64,000 nt of DNA from Chryseobacterium paludis (GCF_025403485.1 NZ_CP099966.1:4462501-4526500), one strand, 5' to 3'; positions 43,243 through 52,272 are shown, numbered from the stretch's first letter. Program-made: numbers and translations. Notes: a model not told the origin generated them from the sequence alone.

Positions 43243-44322
43243 ATGTCATTACAAGAAAAATTACAAAAACTCGCCAATGAAAGAAATGAACCATGTGTAA
43301 GCATTTCATTAAGCACACACAGAACATTTCCTGAAAACCAACAAGATGAGATCATTTTAAAAAATTTGGTAAAAGAAGCGGAAAATCGGGTTATTGATGA
43401 ATATGGAAAAAGACCTGCTGCAGGAGTTTTAGAAAAACTGGAAAAGATTGCAGATAAAGTTGATCACCAATATAATCTTGATAGTTTACATATCTTCTTA
43501 TCCAAGGATACGGAAGAAATTATAAAATCTACATGGACATCAAGAGGCAATGTTGCTGAGATAGATGAGAAATTTGCAGTGAGACCCCTTATTAAGGCAG
43601 CAGTACGAGCCCAGGAATACCTTATCTTATTATTAACACAGAATGGAACAAAATTATATGAAGCGTTAAATGACTCTATTATAAACGAAATTCGTGAAGA
43701 AGGATTTCCATTTCCACAGAACCCTTTTTATATCACCCATTCAGATGTAAGAAGTGACTCAAAACAGGTCGATAATCAGATAAGAGAATATTTTAACAGG
43801 GTTGATAAATCAATTGTTGAAATTAGCAAAAAATCAAATCTGAATGTTATTGTAGTCAGTACAGCGGATAATTATAGTAAACTTCTTGAAGTTGCAGATA
43901 TCCCCAAGATATACATAGGCCACGATAATAAAAGTTATGTTTCTGCGGAAGAGCATCATATTGTCGAACAAGCTTATGAAATTATTAAAGCTCGACAAAA
44001 GGAAAGTCGTACACTAGCAATAGAAGAAATTAAAGAAGCTGTTCCACGGGGAACTGTTCTTACAGATCTACAGGAAATTTATCAGGCTGCATTAGATGGG
44101 AGGGGAGATTTACTGATCGTTCATCAGGATTATGAACAACCAGTAAAAATGGTAGATGATCGGACATTTGAATATGTAGATGATTCTAAAGAGCAGGATG
44201 CAGTTGATGATATTGTATCCATAATTGCATGGGAAGTATTTTCTAAAAAAGGAAGAGTGCACTTCACCCAACAGGATGGGCTTTTGGATCTTGGAAAGAT
44301 TGTATTAAAAACGAGATACTAA
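43243..44322 (+). CDS. baeRF3-family protein (eRF1-like release-factor relative)
   Basis: 359-residue soluble protein resembling the bacterial archaeo-eukaryotic release factor family 3, which shares the fold of eRF1 central and C-terminal domains. The N-domain has PCVSISLSTHRTFPENQQDE and IILKNLVKEAENRVI; AVRPLIKAAVRAQEYLILLL and NGTKLYEALND follow; the middle domain carries VIVVSTADNYSKLLEVADIP; the last domain VPRGTVLTDLQEIYQAALDG and LLIVHQDYEQPVKMVDD. No GGQ peptide-release motif is seen. Proposed roles include ribosome rescue or control, unproven in bacteria. It is a single-gene unit ending at a terminator. Confidence 0.75.
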   Translation: MSLQEKLQKLANERNEPCVSISLSTHRTFPENQQDEIILKNLVKEAENRVIDEYGKRPAAGVLEKLEKIADKVDHQYNLDSLHIFLSKDTEEIIKSTWTSRGNVAEIDEKFAVRPLIKAAVRAQEYLILLLTQNGTKLYEALNDSIINEIREEGFPFPQNPFYITHSDVRSDSKQVDNQIREYFNRVDKSIVEISKKSNLNVIVVSTADNYSKLLEVADIPKIYIGHDNKSYVSAEEHHIVEQAYEIIKARQKESRTLAIEEIKEAVPRGTVLTDLQEIYQAALDGRGDLLIVHQDYEQPVKMVDDRTFEYVDDSKEQDAVDDIVSIIAWEVFSKKGRVHFTQQDGLLDLGKIVLKTRY

Positions 44323-44350
44323 AAATAAATTTTTGTTAAGAAAGAAGATG

Positions 44351-44375
44351 AGCTGGCATAATACCAGCTTTTTTT
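44351..44375 (+). terminator. Intrinsic terminator after the baeRF3 gene
   Basis: Stem AGCTGG / CCAGCT with a seven-base loop, followed by seven T; 29 bases after the stop codon. Confidence 0.8.
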
Positions 44376-44424
44376 ATGTATTATTTTAAAAAAGCTTTAA
44401 TTTTACTAAAGATCTTTATATCAA

Positions 44425-46233
44425 ATGGCTAAACCTTTTAATAGAACAATTACTTTATTCGGAATATATAAACAACTCATTCCGTTTATCAGACCTTATC
44501 GTTTGATGATCTATGGAACACTGTTTCTTACTTTTTTAGGAGCATTAGCTGCACAAGTCAATCCTTTGGTATTAAAATATACAGTGGATGAGGTAACCAC
44601 TCTTACACATCTTCAACATCCTATGTCTGAAGGTATTCATGTTCTGGTAGTGATCTCCATCATTTTACTGGGAAAAGAATTATTAAATATCTTTATCAAC
44701 TTCGGCCAGAAATTTTACGGTGAGAAAATTAGAATTAATGTAAGCTCTGTCCTGGCACAATCAGCAATTGATAAAATATTGACATACAGAGTTGCTTATT
44801 TTAATGATGAAAACCATGAATCAGGGAAACTTCAAATAAGAATAGATCGGGGAATAGAAAGTTTAACAAAGCTTGTTCAGAATTTTTTTATTGATATTTT
44901 ACCTCTATTCTCGAATGCTATTATTGCACTGATTATTATGTATATGCAAAATGTTTATGTAGGAATGGTTTCCACCATTATTGTTCCTATTTACTTTTAC
45001 ATCAGTTCTCTTCAGGCCCGTAAATTAGGAGGAGTTCGTCGTCAATTGAGAAATCAGCGGGAGCAGAAAACTTCAGGACTTTTAAATCTGATCAATTCGA
45101 TCATGGTGATTAAGAGTTTTGTACGTGAAAAGTTTGAAGGTAAAAAGCAATATGACCTGCAGATGCAATTAATGGAAAGTCAGATGTTCACAAGGAAAAC
45201 CAATTTTATTTATGATGGATTGAAGACCTTTATAGAGCAGTTTGGAGTTGTTCTTATTATTTTATTGACCGTTTATCTTGTATTGGATCAGCAGATGACC
45301 ATTGGTGCTATCATGCTTCATATTATGCTTTTCAATAATGTCTCGTCCCCCATTCGCCAGCTTCATCGTATTTATGATGATATGAATGATGCGATGATCT
45401 ATGCTGAAGGCTATTTTGATATTCTGAATGCGGATGACGAAAAAGAACAAAACGGAACATTTGTGGAAAAAGAAATTAAAGGAACATTCGAACTTAAAAA
45501 TGTAGATTTTGCCTATCCTAATGGAACTAAAGCTTTACACGATGTTTCCATGAAAATTGAAAATGGTAAAACAACAGCTTTAGTAGGATTGAGTGGTGCC
45601 GGGAAATCCACAATAATTAATCTTTTATGTAAGTTTTATCCACCCAGTTCTGGAGAAATTTTATTGGATGGTGTTAATTTGAATGATTTTGATAATACTT
45701 TTTTAAGAAATGATATAGGTTTGGTACTTCAGAGAAACCATATTTTTCAGGGAAGTATTGAAGACAATATCCGTTATGGAAATATGAATGCCGGTTTTGA
45801 TGATATTCAGGCGGCTGCAAAAAAAGCTTATCTGCATGACCAGATCCTTGATCTACCGGAACAATACCGTCATGATGCAACTCAGCTTTCAGGAGGACAA
45901 CAGCAAAGAATTGCTATTGCAAGATTATTTTTAAAAAACCCACCTATTATATTTCTCGACGAGCCTACGGCAAGTTTAGATGCTATTGCAACAGAGCAAA
46001 TAAAAAATTCTTTGGATGCTATTAAAGAGGGAAGAACAGTAATTATTATTTCGCATTCTTTATCTCAGATCTTAGATTCAGATAAGATTTATGTGATGAA
46101 AAAAGGAAGGGTAGTTGAAAGTGGAACTCATAGTGAGCTGGTACAAATGAACGGTACTTATCGGGAGATCTTTGATGCTTCTGCGAGAAGCTTAAATCTT
46201 GATAAACTAATAAATACTTTTAAAGAAAACTAG
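44425..46233 (+). CDS. ABC exporter, fused permease and ATPase
   Basis: Half-transporter that works as a homodimer in the inner membrane. Six TM helices fill residues about 20-320 (MIYGTLFLTFLGALAAQVNP; IIALIIMYMQNVYVGMVS; EQFGVVLIILLTVYLVL). The ATPase domain begins near 345: Walker A ALVGLSGAGKSTIINL, QRNHIFQGSIEDNIRYG after the Q-loop, signature LSGGQQQRIAIAR, Walker B PPIIFLDEPTASLDA, and the switch in VIIISHSLSQIL. At 602 residues it is a standard MsbA/multidrug-like exporter. No neighbour hints at the substrate; an MsbA role is one possibility. Confidence 0.92.
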   Translation: MAKPFNRTITLFGIYKQLIPFIRPYRLMIYGTLFLTFLGALAAQVNPLVLKYTVDEVTTLTHLQHPMSEGIHVLVVISIILLGKELLNIFINFGQKFYGEKIRINVSSVLAQSAIDKILTYRVAYFNDENHESGKLQIRIDRGIESLTKLVQNFFIDILPLFSNAIIALIIMYMQNVYVGMVSTIIVPIYFYISSLQARKLGGVRRQLRNQREQKTSGLLNLINSIMVIKSFVREKFEGKKQYDLQMQLMESQMFTRKTNFIYDGLKTFIEQFGVVLIILLTVYLVLDQQMTIGAIMLHIMLFNNVSSPIRQLHRIYDDMNDAMIYAEGYFDILNADDEKEQNGTFVEKEIKGTFELKNVDFAYPNGTKALHDVSMKIENGKTTALVGLSGAGKSTIINLLCKFYPPSSGEILLDGVNLNDFDNTFLRNDIGLVLQRNHIFQGSIEDNIRYGNMNAGFDDIQAAAKKAYLHDQILDLPEQYRHDATQLSGGQQQRIAIARLFLKNPPIIFLDEPTASLDAIATEQIKNSLDAIKEGRTVIIISHSLSQILDSDKIYVMKKGRVVESGTHSELVQMNGTYREIFDASARSLNLDKLINTFKEN

Positions 46234-46246
46234 ATTGATCTAGGAA

Positions 46247-46288
46247 AAAAACGAGCTCAATGAAAAAGAAATCATTGAGCTTGTTTTT
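46247..46288. terminator. Bidirectional terminator between the ABC exporter and AhpD-like genes
   Basis: Stem AGCTCAATGA / TCATTGAGCT with an eight-base loop, flanked by A-run and T-run; convergent genes on both sides. Confidence 0.85.
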
Positions 46289-46304
46289 GATGATAGAATT
46301 TGAT

Positions 46305-46766
46305 TTATTTTTTTTCCGGAACCTGATACGTACCAACTTCCGCTCCAAAAGCTATATTTACTCTGTTATAACTGTTAATTGCAATAATAGCCATGGTAAG
46401 ATCCACCATTTCGGTTTCTGAAAAATGTTGACTTACTTCTGAATATATTTCATTAGATATCTCTTTCCCATTTAGAATAGTAAGGCTTTCTGCCCATAGT
46501 AATGCTGCTTTTTCTTTTTCAGTGTAGAAAGAACATTCTCTCCATGCACTTACCAAGAAAATTCTTTGTTCGGTTTCTCCTTTTGCTCTGAGTTGTTTCG
46601 AGTGCATATCCAGGCAAAAAGCACAGCCGTTCATCTGTGAAACACGGAAGTATAAAAGCTCGAGAAAAGCATTATCAATTGATGAGTTTTCTACATGGTA
46701 TCCCATCGTGTGAAGTGCATTTACAGCTTTGTTTCCCATAGCGAATGCGTTGACTCTTTGTGACAT
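46305..46766 (-). CDS. Carboxymuconolactone decarboxylase / AhpD-like protein
   Basis: 153-residue helical protein of the AhpD superfamily. LLYFRVSQMNGCAFCLDMHS holds the redox CxxC and the downstream His near residue 50; KQLRAKGETEQRIFLVSAWR and FYTEKEKAALLWAESLT follow as in the peroxidase-related subgroup. Members reduce peroxides through the CxxC pair, or are of unknown role. It lies 78 bases downstream of a Crp/Fnr regulator gene on the same strand and has its own -7 box, so that regulator may control it (inference). Confidence 0.9.
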   Translation of the reverse strand: MSQRVNAFAMGNKAVNALHTMGYHVENSSIDNAFLELLYFRVSQMNGCAFCLDMHSKQLRAKGETEQRIFLVSAWRECSFYTEKEKAALLWAESLTILNGKEISNEIYSEVSQHFSETEMVDLTMAIIAINSYNRVNIAFGAEVGTYQVPEKK

Positions 46767-46796
46767 AATTTTAATTTTGATTGATTAATTATGTGA

Positions 46797-46804
46797 CAAA
46801 TGTA
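46797..46804 (-). promoter_or_regulatory. -7 box of the AhpD-like gene
   Basis: Minus-strand TACATTTG, 30 bases upstream of the ATG at 46766. Confidence 0.6.
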
Positions 46805-46844
46805 GATCGGTTTTATTTCAGATTTTTTTACAAATGATAAAAAA

Positions 46845-47414
46845 TCATTTTTGCGCCCGGATTCTGCTTAACGATACCTGAGTGATTCCAATATAATCTG
46901 CAAGATCTCCCAGACTGATCCTTTGGATAAGTTCCGGCTTTTGTTTTAAAAAATTGTGATAACGCTTTTTACCATCATCTTCCAACATTTCACTTATCCT
47001 TCCCATCATATTAACAGGAGCCATTGAATACAGTTTGCTGAAAAGTGTTTCAGCAGAATGATACTTTTTACATAGATCATCCACCACATTTTTTCGAATA
47101 GAATATACCTCAACAGGTTCCAGAGCAACAAACATATATTTTGAAGGTTTGCCTGTAAGAAATCCACTGAGTTCTGTGAAAAAAGAATTTTCAGAAAAGA
47201 ATGTCATTATAAAGTCTTTATCCCCATTATCAAAGAATAATTTTACCAGTCCTTTTTCTAAAAAATAAAAATGTTTGCAGGTTTCATCAGATTTTAATAA
47301 AAAATCACCTTTTCTGTAATTTTTTAATTCTAAATTTGAAATCAGTTCATCAATGACAGCCCGTTCGGGATTAGAAATTTTTTCAATAGTCTGGATGAAA
47401 TTAGTGTAACTCAT
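46845..47414 (-). CDS. Crp/Fnr family transcriptional regulator
   Basis: 189-residue DNA-binding regulator. The cyclic-nucleotide-binding-like beta-roll spans residues about 25-120 (YRKGDFLLKSDETCKHFYFL; LVKLFFDNGDKDFIMTFFSE), then a helix and a C-terminal helix-turn-helix: IQRISLGDLADYIGITQVSLSRIR. No cysteine cluster for an Fe-S centre is present, so it is not an FNR-type oxygen sensor. The domain order and the early stop after the recognition helix are normal for Bacteroidota Crp-like proteins. Its gene precedes the AhpD-like gene on the same strand. Confidence 0.9.
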   Translation of the reverse strand: MSYTNFIQTIEKISNPERAVIDELISNLELKNYRKGDFLLKSDETCKHFYFLEKGLVKLFFDNGDKDFIMTFFSENSFFTELSGFLTGKPSKYMFVALEPVEVYSIRKNVVDDLCKKYHSAETLFSKLYSMAPVNMMGRISEMLEDDGKKRYHNFLKQKPELIQRISLGDLADYIGITQVSLSRIRAQK

Positions 47415-47513
47415 TATTATTAAAGTGTGGTTCTTGAATATCTAAATATAAATAAAATTCTTGTTTTATAGTATTTAAAATTCTCGCACAAAAGTTTAGA
47501 TTGATCAGATAAA

Positions 47514-48467
47514 ATGAATGACCATTATCTCAAAAAGCTCGATAGAGTAACAGCAATTCTTACCCAATTACAATCCAAGCCCTTGGTAAGAGCTCAAGAT
47601 TTAGCGGAAAAATTTGAGGTAAGCATAAGGACGATTTATAGAGATGTTAAAACGCTTGAAAATGCTGGAATTCCAATTTTAGGAGAGGCAGGAAGTGGAT
47701 ATTCTTTAATGGATGGCTACAAACTTCCACCCGTGATGTTTACTAAGGAAGAGGTTTTAAGTTTTATTACCGCCGAAAAACTAATGCAAAAATATTCACA
47801 TCAGAGTTTGGGCTCGCACTATCAGACGGCCATGGAAAAGGTACGTTCGGTTTTGAAGAATTCAGATAAAAACTTAATTAAAAATATTGAAAAGCAGATT
47901 GATATTTTTAATTACCACGCTCCAACTATAGAAACGATCAAAAATATAATTCCTACTATTCTTGAAAGTATTGCAGAAAAAACTCAACTATCAATAGAAT
48001 ACAAAAGTATTGATTCAAAGGTTTCTAATAGAGTTATAGAGGCGGTTGGTGTATTTCTGGAATTTAATTACTGGTACATTATGGCTTTTTGTACTTTAAG
48101 AAAAGATTTTAGGCAATTTAGAGTTGATCGTATTCTGCAGGTTGCTAAAACCAGTAATCCTTTTTCACAAGAATATGGAGGTATTAATGATTACCGAAGA
48201 AATTCGAAAAACGAGGTAACTGTAGTGAAATTACTGGTAGAGAAGAAAATAATGAATCATCTTGCCAATTCTAAAAAATATTATGGATTAACAGAAGAGG
48301 TAGAAACTGAGGAAGGCATGTTATTGACTTTTGAAACCGAATGGATCAATGATGGTTTTCCACGCTGGCTAATTACATTTGCAGATTACGCTGTAATTTT
48401 AGAGCCTGAAATGCTCAAAGTGAGGCTTAAAAATTTGATTACAGATATTTCTGAAAAATATAAATAA
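47514..48467 (+). CDS. YafY-type HTH and WYL-domain transcriptional regulator
   Basis: 317 residues. The N-terminal DeoR-like winged helix is clear: RVTAILTQLQSKPLVRAQDL, AEKFEVSIRTIYRDVKTLEN, GIPILGEAGSGYSLMDGYKL. The middle WYL domain has LSIEYKSIDSKVSNRVIEAV, NYWYIMAFCTLRKDFRQFRV and DRILQV, in which the Trp-Tyr pair lies near residue 185. A WCX-like C-terminal segment ends the chain. The next gene starts 16 bases downstream, so it is likely co-transcribed. Ligands of WYL domains can be nucleic acids or small molecules; none is indicated. Confidence 0.9.
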   Translation: MNDHYLKKLDRVTAILTQLQSKPLVRAQDLAEKFEVSIRTIYRDVKTLENAGIPILGEAGSGYSLMDGYKLPPVMFTKEEVLSFITAEKLMQKYSHQSLGSHYQTAMEKVRSVLKNSDKNLIKNIEKQIDIFNYHAPTIETIKNIIPTILESIAEKTQLSIEYKSIDSKVSNRVIEAVGVFLEFNYWYIMAFCTLRKDFRQFRVDRILQVAKTSNPFSQEYGGINDYRRNSKNEVTVVKLLVEKKIMNHLANSKKYYGLTEEVETEEGMLLTFETEWINDGFPRWLITFADYAVILEPEMLKVRLKNLITDISEKYK

Positions 48468-48483
48468 CTTTAAACTAAAGATT

Positions 48484-49584
48484 ATGAAATTTTTATTTTC
48501 ACGCTGCTTGCTTCTGTTGGCAGTTACATATTATACTCTGGCTTCGGCCTGTTCAGCATTTTTATTAAAAGGAAACGACTATTGTGTAGTAGGATTCAAT
48601 GAAAATTGGAAAACAATGCCAGGAATGATCGTTGTAAACAAACGAGGTGTTACGAAAAGGAATATAAGTTGGGAAAACCTTACAACGAATCATTTGACCG
48701 GATCTAAAGAATGGAATTCCCAATATGGTTCTGTTACCTTTAATCTCCTTGGATATGATTTTCCTTGTTATGGCGTAAATGAAAAGGGACTTTTTTTAGT
48801 TGAGCTTTCTTTGGAGGAAACAACAAAGGTATTTAATCCGACACAACCCAACATGTTTTGGGCACAGTGGATACAATATCAACTGGATAATTATAAATCT
48901 GTCCAGGAAGTTGTAGATCATTTAAATAGTGGCCCCAATATAGACTGGTGGCCTAGTGCAGGAGGTAGCCATTTTTTTCTTAGTGATGCTAAAGGAAATA
49001 CAGCAACAATCGCATTGCTGAATGGGAAATACAAAGTAATTGCAGGTAAAGATATGCCTATGCCACTTTTATGCAATAACCAGTATAAAAAAGATTTTGA
49101 TAATATTCAAAGGTTTGATTTCTTAGGTGGAAAGGAAAAGTTCGACATTAATCAACAGAGCAAATGGGAAGATCGCTATAACAAAGCCTACTATATGCTG
49201 AATAATTATAAGTATGATAAAAAGCCTGTAGATTATGCCTGGAATATTCTCAATTCCGTATATGCGGGAGAATGGCAAACTGTAATTGATGTGAAAAATA
49301 TGAATCTTTATTTCCGGTCAGATCTGAAAAAGGAAATTAAAACTATTGATATCACAAAGCTTGATTTCTCAAAACAGGCTTCAGTTAAATTTTTGGATAT
49401 TCATACAGATAAACTTGGGAAAGTAAATGACGATTTCCAGACACTTACTTTGCAGATAAATAATGAATATGTAGAAAAAGGTTTTCCAATTGGTTATGAC
49501 AATAAAGAGTTTGGAACTTCCGACACCTTTACTAAGCTTAAAGAAAATATTGTAAGTTTCTTTAAAAATATCCTACCTGGTTAA
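48484..49584 (+). CDS. Choloylglycine-hydrolase/linear amide C-N hydrolase family protein
   Basis: Exported N-terminal nucleophile hydrolase. The signal peptide (RCLLLLAVTYYTLASA) ends exactly before Cys23 in ACSAFLLKG, so signal cleavage would expose the Cys nucleophile. VVGFNENWKTMPGMIVVNKR, YGSVTFNLLGYDFPCYGVNE and GLFLVELSLEE follow the Ntn fold; PSAGGSHFFLSDAKGNTATI and LLCNNQY are further landmarks. At 366 residues it is complete. The substrate may be a bile-salt, acyl-homoserine lactone or other amide; not decided by sequence. It is probably in an operon with the upstream WYL regulator. Confidence 0.87.
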   Translation: MKFLFSRCLLLLAVTYYTLASACSAFLLKGNDYCVVGFNENWKTMPGMIVVNKRGVTKRNISWENLTTNHLTGSKEWNSQYGSVTFNLLGYDFPCYGVNEKGLFLVELSLEETTKVFNPTQPNMFWAQWIQYQLDNYKSVQEVVDHLNSGPNIDWWPSAGGSHFFLSDAKGNTATIALLNGKYKVIAGKDMPMPLLCNNQYKKDFDNIQRFDFLGGKEKFDINQQSKWEDRYNKAYYMLNNYKYDKKPVDYAWNILNSVYAGEWQTVIDVKNMNLYFRSDLKKEIKTIDITKLDFSKQASVKFLDIHTDKLGKVNDDFQTLTLQINNEYVEKGFPIGYDNKEFGTSDTFTKLKENIVSFFKNILPG

Positions 49585-49593
49585 ACAAAATTA

Positions 49594-49627
49594 CAAAAGC
49601 TTTCAGAAATATTCTGAAAGCTTTTGC
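49594..49627. terminator. Hairpin between the amide hydrolase and DinB genes
   Basis: 15-bp perfect stem CAAAAGCTTTCAGAA / TTCTGAAAGCTTTTG with a three-base loop. The T-tail is short (four T inside the stem end), so it may act on both strands. Confidence 0.75.
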
Positions 49628-49671
49628 GTTGGCTTAATTTAATAATTTGATGAGAAGTTTTATAAAAAGAA

Positions 49672-50175
49672 TTAAAATCTCTCCCAGAAGAAAGGAGGTT
49701 CAATTCCTAAAGATCTTAAATAAACATATCCTTGTCCACGGTGGTGAATTTCATTATCTATGAAATAAAGGATATTTTGAAAAACCGGAAATTCATACTG
49801 ACCGAATAGATTGAAAGTCTCTTGAAAACGTTGTTCAGAAATTTGATTGAAATAATGATTGATCACTTCAGTTTCTTCGTCCCATTTTTTTAGTATTTCC
49901 TCTTTAGTTTTAGGATTAAAGCCTTCTTCATTATAAGCTTCCATATTTTTTTCGTTGATTCCCTTTAAAGCTGGTCCTGCGATGCTTATTAGCTCTACTG
50001 CTAGTTTTGCAAAAGGTCTCATTCCTGCAACAGAAAATTCAAATAATTCTTTTTCAGGAAAAGCTTCGATCACTCTTCTTGTCAGATTTCTATGCCCTTG
50101 CCAATGTTCTAATAACTGTTCAGTAGTCATGAACTGTTTTGTAGCTGTAGCTGTGGTAGTTGCTGTAGTTGTCAT
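49672..50175 (-). CDS. DinB family protein
   Basis: 167-residue four-helix-bundle protein of the DinB/YfiT-like superfamily, which binds a metal through three His. The helices contain LLEHWQGHRNLTRRVIEAF (first His), SVAGMRPFAKLAVELISIAG and YFIDNEIHHRGQGYVYLRSL (the conserved HHRGQ-type His). Enzymatic roles of the family include thiol-dependent transferases; no specific reaction is indicated. Residues 1-15 (MTTTATTTATATKQF) come from a triplet-like ACA/GCT/ACT tract; Met16 is an alternative start. A -7 box lies 32 bases upstream of the longer start. Confidence 0.88.
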   Translation of the reverse strand: MTTTATTTATATKQFMTTEQLLEHWQGHRNLTRRVIEAFPEKELFEFSVAGMRPFAKLAVELISIAGPALKGINEKNMEAYNEEGFNPKTKEEILKKWDEETEVINHYFNQISEQRFQETFNLFGQYEFPVFQNILYFIDNEIHHRGQGYVYLRSLGIEPPFFWERF

Positions 50176-50207
50176 AATATTTTTGTTTTAGTTTGTTATT
50201 GTTGATA

Positions 50208-50215
50208 CAAAGATA
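50208..50215 (-). promoter_or_regulatory. -7 box of the DinB gene
   Basis: Minus-strand TATCTTTG, 32 bases upstream of the ATG at 50175. Confidence 0.6.
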
Positions 50216-50360
50216 AGAGCAGGTTATGACAACAGTTTGTCAGTAGGATTTTATAGATTAAAAAAAATATTTATTTTTAATTTCAAAATATCATTCAGAT
50301 TTTTCCGTTTAGAAAAAAGAAGTATTGCTAAAGCGGATAATTATTTATAATTTCAAAGAA

Positions 50361-50945
50361 ATGAAGAAGTTAATTTTAGCTGTTACAAGTGCTTTGTCGC
50401 TATTAGCTTGTAATAAAATCAGCGAAAAAATAGATCAGACTGTTCAGGAAACCACTGAAACAGTAAAACAGAAAACCCAGGCCGCTGTAGAAGAAAGAGT
50501 AAAAAAAACGGTGAACGAATCTATAAAATCGCTTACCAATTCCGAAGATGTTCAGTTTAATCAGGTCTTTCCTCATTCAGGAAAAGGATTTATATCTGCA
50601 GAAAGTGGAAAGAAGTTTGTATTTCCAAATGGAACAAAAGGCTACATTTTTAAGTATAAGGCAGATAAGGCAGACTTAATTCCGTTTTTGGAAAGTCAAC
50701 CCTCTACTGATGAATCGCGTTCTGATAAAAAAGCCCGAAAAGTAGATGGGCAGAATATTGTAGATAAAATAAGTTTTATAGAAAAATTCCTTCCTGAGAA
50801 TACGATTGATAAAGGCATTTTAGATGATATAAAGAATGATGAAGGTATTGAATATTATAAATTAAAACGATTTCCTAATAGCAGTACAATCATTTATAAT
50901 TCTAAAAATAAGACAGTGTTGCAATATGTAGAGGTAGATAAATAA
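50361..50945 (+). CDS. Lipoprotein of unknown function
   Basis: Not recognised. 194 residues beginning with a lipoprotein signal, MKKLILAVTSALSLLACNK, with the acylated Cys near residue 17. Next comes a charged amphipathic helix rich in Thr, Glu, Lys and Val (about 20-55: ISEKIDQTVQETTETVKQK), likely a coiled coil or apolipoprotein-like helix. A mixed C-terminal domain follows (FVFPNGTKGYIFKYKADKAD; GILDDIKNDEGIEYYKLKRF). The start at 50361 fits the signal better than the frame opening at 50325. It is a single-gene unit ending at a terminator. Confidence 0.7.
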   Translation: MKKLILAVTSALSLLACNKISEKIDQTVQETTETVKQKTQAAVEERVKKTVNESIKSLTNSEDVQFNQVFPHSGKGFISAESGKKFVFPNGTKGYIFKYKADKADLIPFLESQPSTDESRSDKKARKVDGQNIVDKISFIEKFLPENTIDKGILDDIKNDEGIEYYKLKRFPNSSTIIYNSKNKTVLQYVEVDK

Positions 50946-50952
50946 TTTGAAG

Positions 50953-50980
50953 ATGACTGGTTTTAACCAGTCATTTTTTT
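50953..50980 (+). terminator. Intrinsic terminator after the lipoprotein gene
   Basis: 10-bp stem ATGACTGGTT / AACCAGTCAT followed by T-run; 8 bases after the stop codon. Confidence 0.85.
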
Positions 50981-51065
50981 ATAATAATACTGGAAAGTAA
51001 TAATATCCATAAAAACAGGACTTGAAAGTATTGTAGAGATAATTTTAAAAAAGTAATTTAGTACT

Positions 51066-51635
51066 ATGAAAATTTACACGAAAACAGGAGATAAAGGACA
51101 GACTGCTCTTTATGGTGGAACGAGAGTTTCTAAAGCCAGTGCTAGAGTAGAAAGTTATGGAAATATAGATGAGCTGAACTCTTTTATTGGCATTGCAAAA
51201 AGCCATATTGAAGATACTGAAGTTTTACAACAATTAAAAAAAATTCAGTTTGATCTGTTTACTGTAGGTTCTGAAGCAGCAACACCTACTGATAAATTGA
51301 TGCTTGCTAATGGGAAATCCCGTCTTCCACTAATTATTTCGGAATCTGAAATTGAAGAATTGGAACAATGGATGGATAATTTTGAAACGAAGCTTGAACC
51401 TCTTCAATATTTTATATTACCGGGTGGAGGTAAGTCAGCTACATTTTTACATGCTGCAAGAACTATTTGCAGGAGAGCAGAACGATCTCTGGTTTTCTTA
51501 AATGAAGCAGAAGAAGTCCGTCCTGAACTTATTAAATACCTTAACCGACTTTCAGATTACCTTTTTGTTTTGGCACGTTACGTTTCGAAATTAAATAACG
51601 AACCGGAAGAATACTGGAATCCTAATGAAAGATAA
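51066..51635 (+). CDS. Cob(I)yrinic acid a,c-diamide adenosyltransferase, PduO type
   Basis: Makes adenosylcobalamin by moving the 5'-deoxyadenosyl group from ATP to cob(I)alamin. The N-terminus KIYTKTGDKGQTALYGGTRV is the ATP-binding signature; ARVESYGNIDELNSFIGIAK, FILPGGGKSATFLHAARTIC and CRRAERSLVFL are the helical-bundle landmarks with the cobalamin/ATP contact Arg. The 189-residue length is standard. It overlaps the thiamine diphosphokinase gene by 11 bases. No cobalamin synthesis genes are near, so it likely serves salvage. Confidence 0.94.
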   Translation: MKIYTKTGDKGQTALYGGTRVSKASARVESYGNIDELNSFIGIAKSHIEDTEVLQQLKKIQFDLFTVGSEAATPTDKLMLANGKSRLPLIISESEIEELEQWMDNFETKLEPLQYFILPGGGKSATFLHAARTICRRAERSLVFLNEAEEVRPELIKYLNRLSDYLFVLARYVSKLNNEPEEYWNPNER

Positions 51636-52272
51636 AGCACTACTTTTTATTAACGGAGAACCTCCAAAATCTTTTCCAACTTTAAATGATTACGATTTAA
51701 TTGCTTGTACCGATGGTGCTTTTCATTATCTGAAACAAGGAAATTTTCCTTTGGATCAATTGGATTTTATTTCTGGTGATTTTGATTCGCACACGGGATC
51801 TGATGAAAATGTGTATCAGGAAAAATTCATTCTTACTTTAGATCAGGATAAAACGGATTTTCATAAAGCTTTAGAAATTATCCTAGAAAGGGGATTTCAT
51901 TCTGTAGATGTTTTAGGGGCTAGTGGTGGTGAACAGGATCATTTCTTAGGAAATCTAACGGTAGCATATGCATTTAAAGATCAATTGAATATCAAATTTT
52001 ATGATGAATTCTCAGTGTATTATTTTATTTCTAAAAATTTTAAATTGAATGGAGTGAAAAATAAAATGATCTCACTTTATCCATTCCCTTCAGTAGAAAA
52101 TATAACAACAAAAGGATTAAATTGGCCTTTAACAAACGGAAGCTTAAGTATTACCTCAAGAATTGGAACCCGGAATTTTGCAATTGAAGATGAAGTTTCA
52201 GTTGAATATGAATTAGGAGATCTTCTGTTTTTTGTAGGGCGTGATGAAATAAAATACCCTGAGATCTATTAA
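51625..52272 (+). CDS. Thiamine diphosphokinase
   Basis: Transfers pyrophosphate from ATP to thiamine. ALLFINGEPPKSFPTL opens the fold; IACTDGAFHYLKQG, DFISGDFDSH and TLDQDKTDFHKALE are the conserved acidic motifs of the catalytic domain, and VLGASGGEQDHFLGNL lies at the active site. The C-terminal thiamine-binding beta domain has GLNWPLTNGSLSITSRIGT. The 215-residue length is standard. The start overlaps the adenosyltransferase stop by 11 bases, so the two cofactor genes are coupled. Confidence 0.93.
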   Translation: MKDKALLFINGEPPKSFPTLNDYDLIACTDGAFHYLKQGNFPLDQLDFISGDFDSHTGSDENVYQEKFILTLDQDKTDFHKALEIILERGFHSVDVLGASGGEQDHFLGNLTVAYAFKDQLNIKFYDEFSVYYFISKNFKLNGVKNKMISLYPFPSVENITTKGLNWPLTNGSLSITSRIGTRNFAIEDEVSVEYELGDLLFFVGRDEIKYPEIY

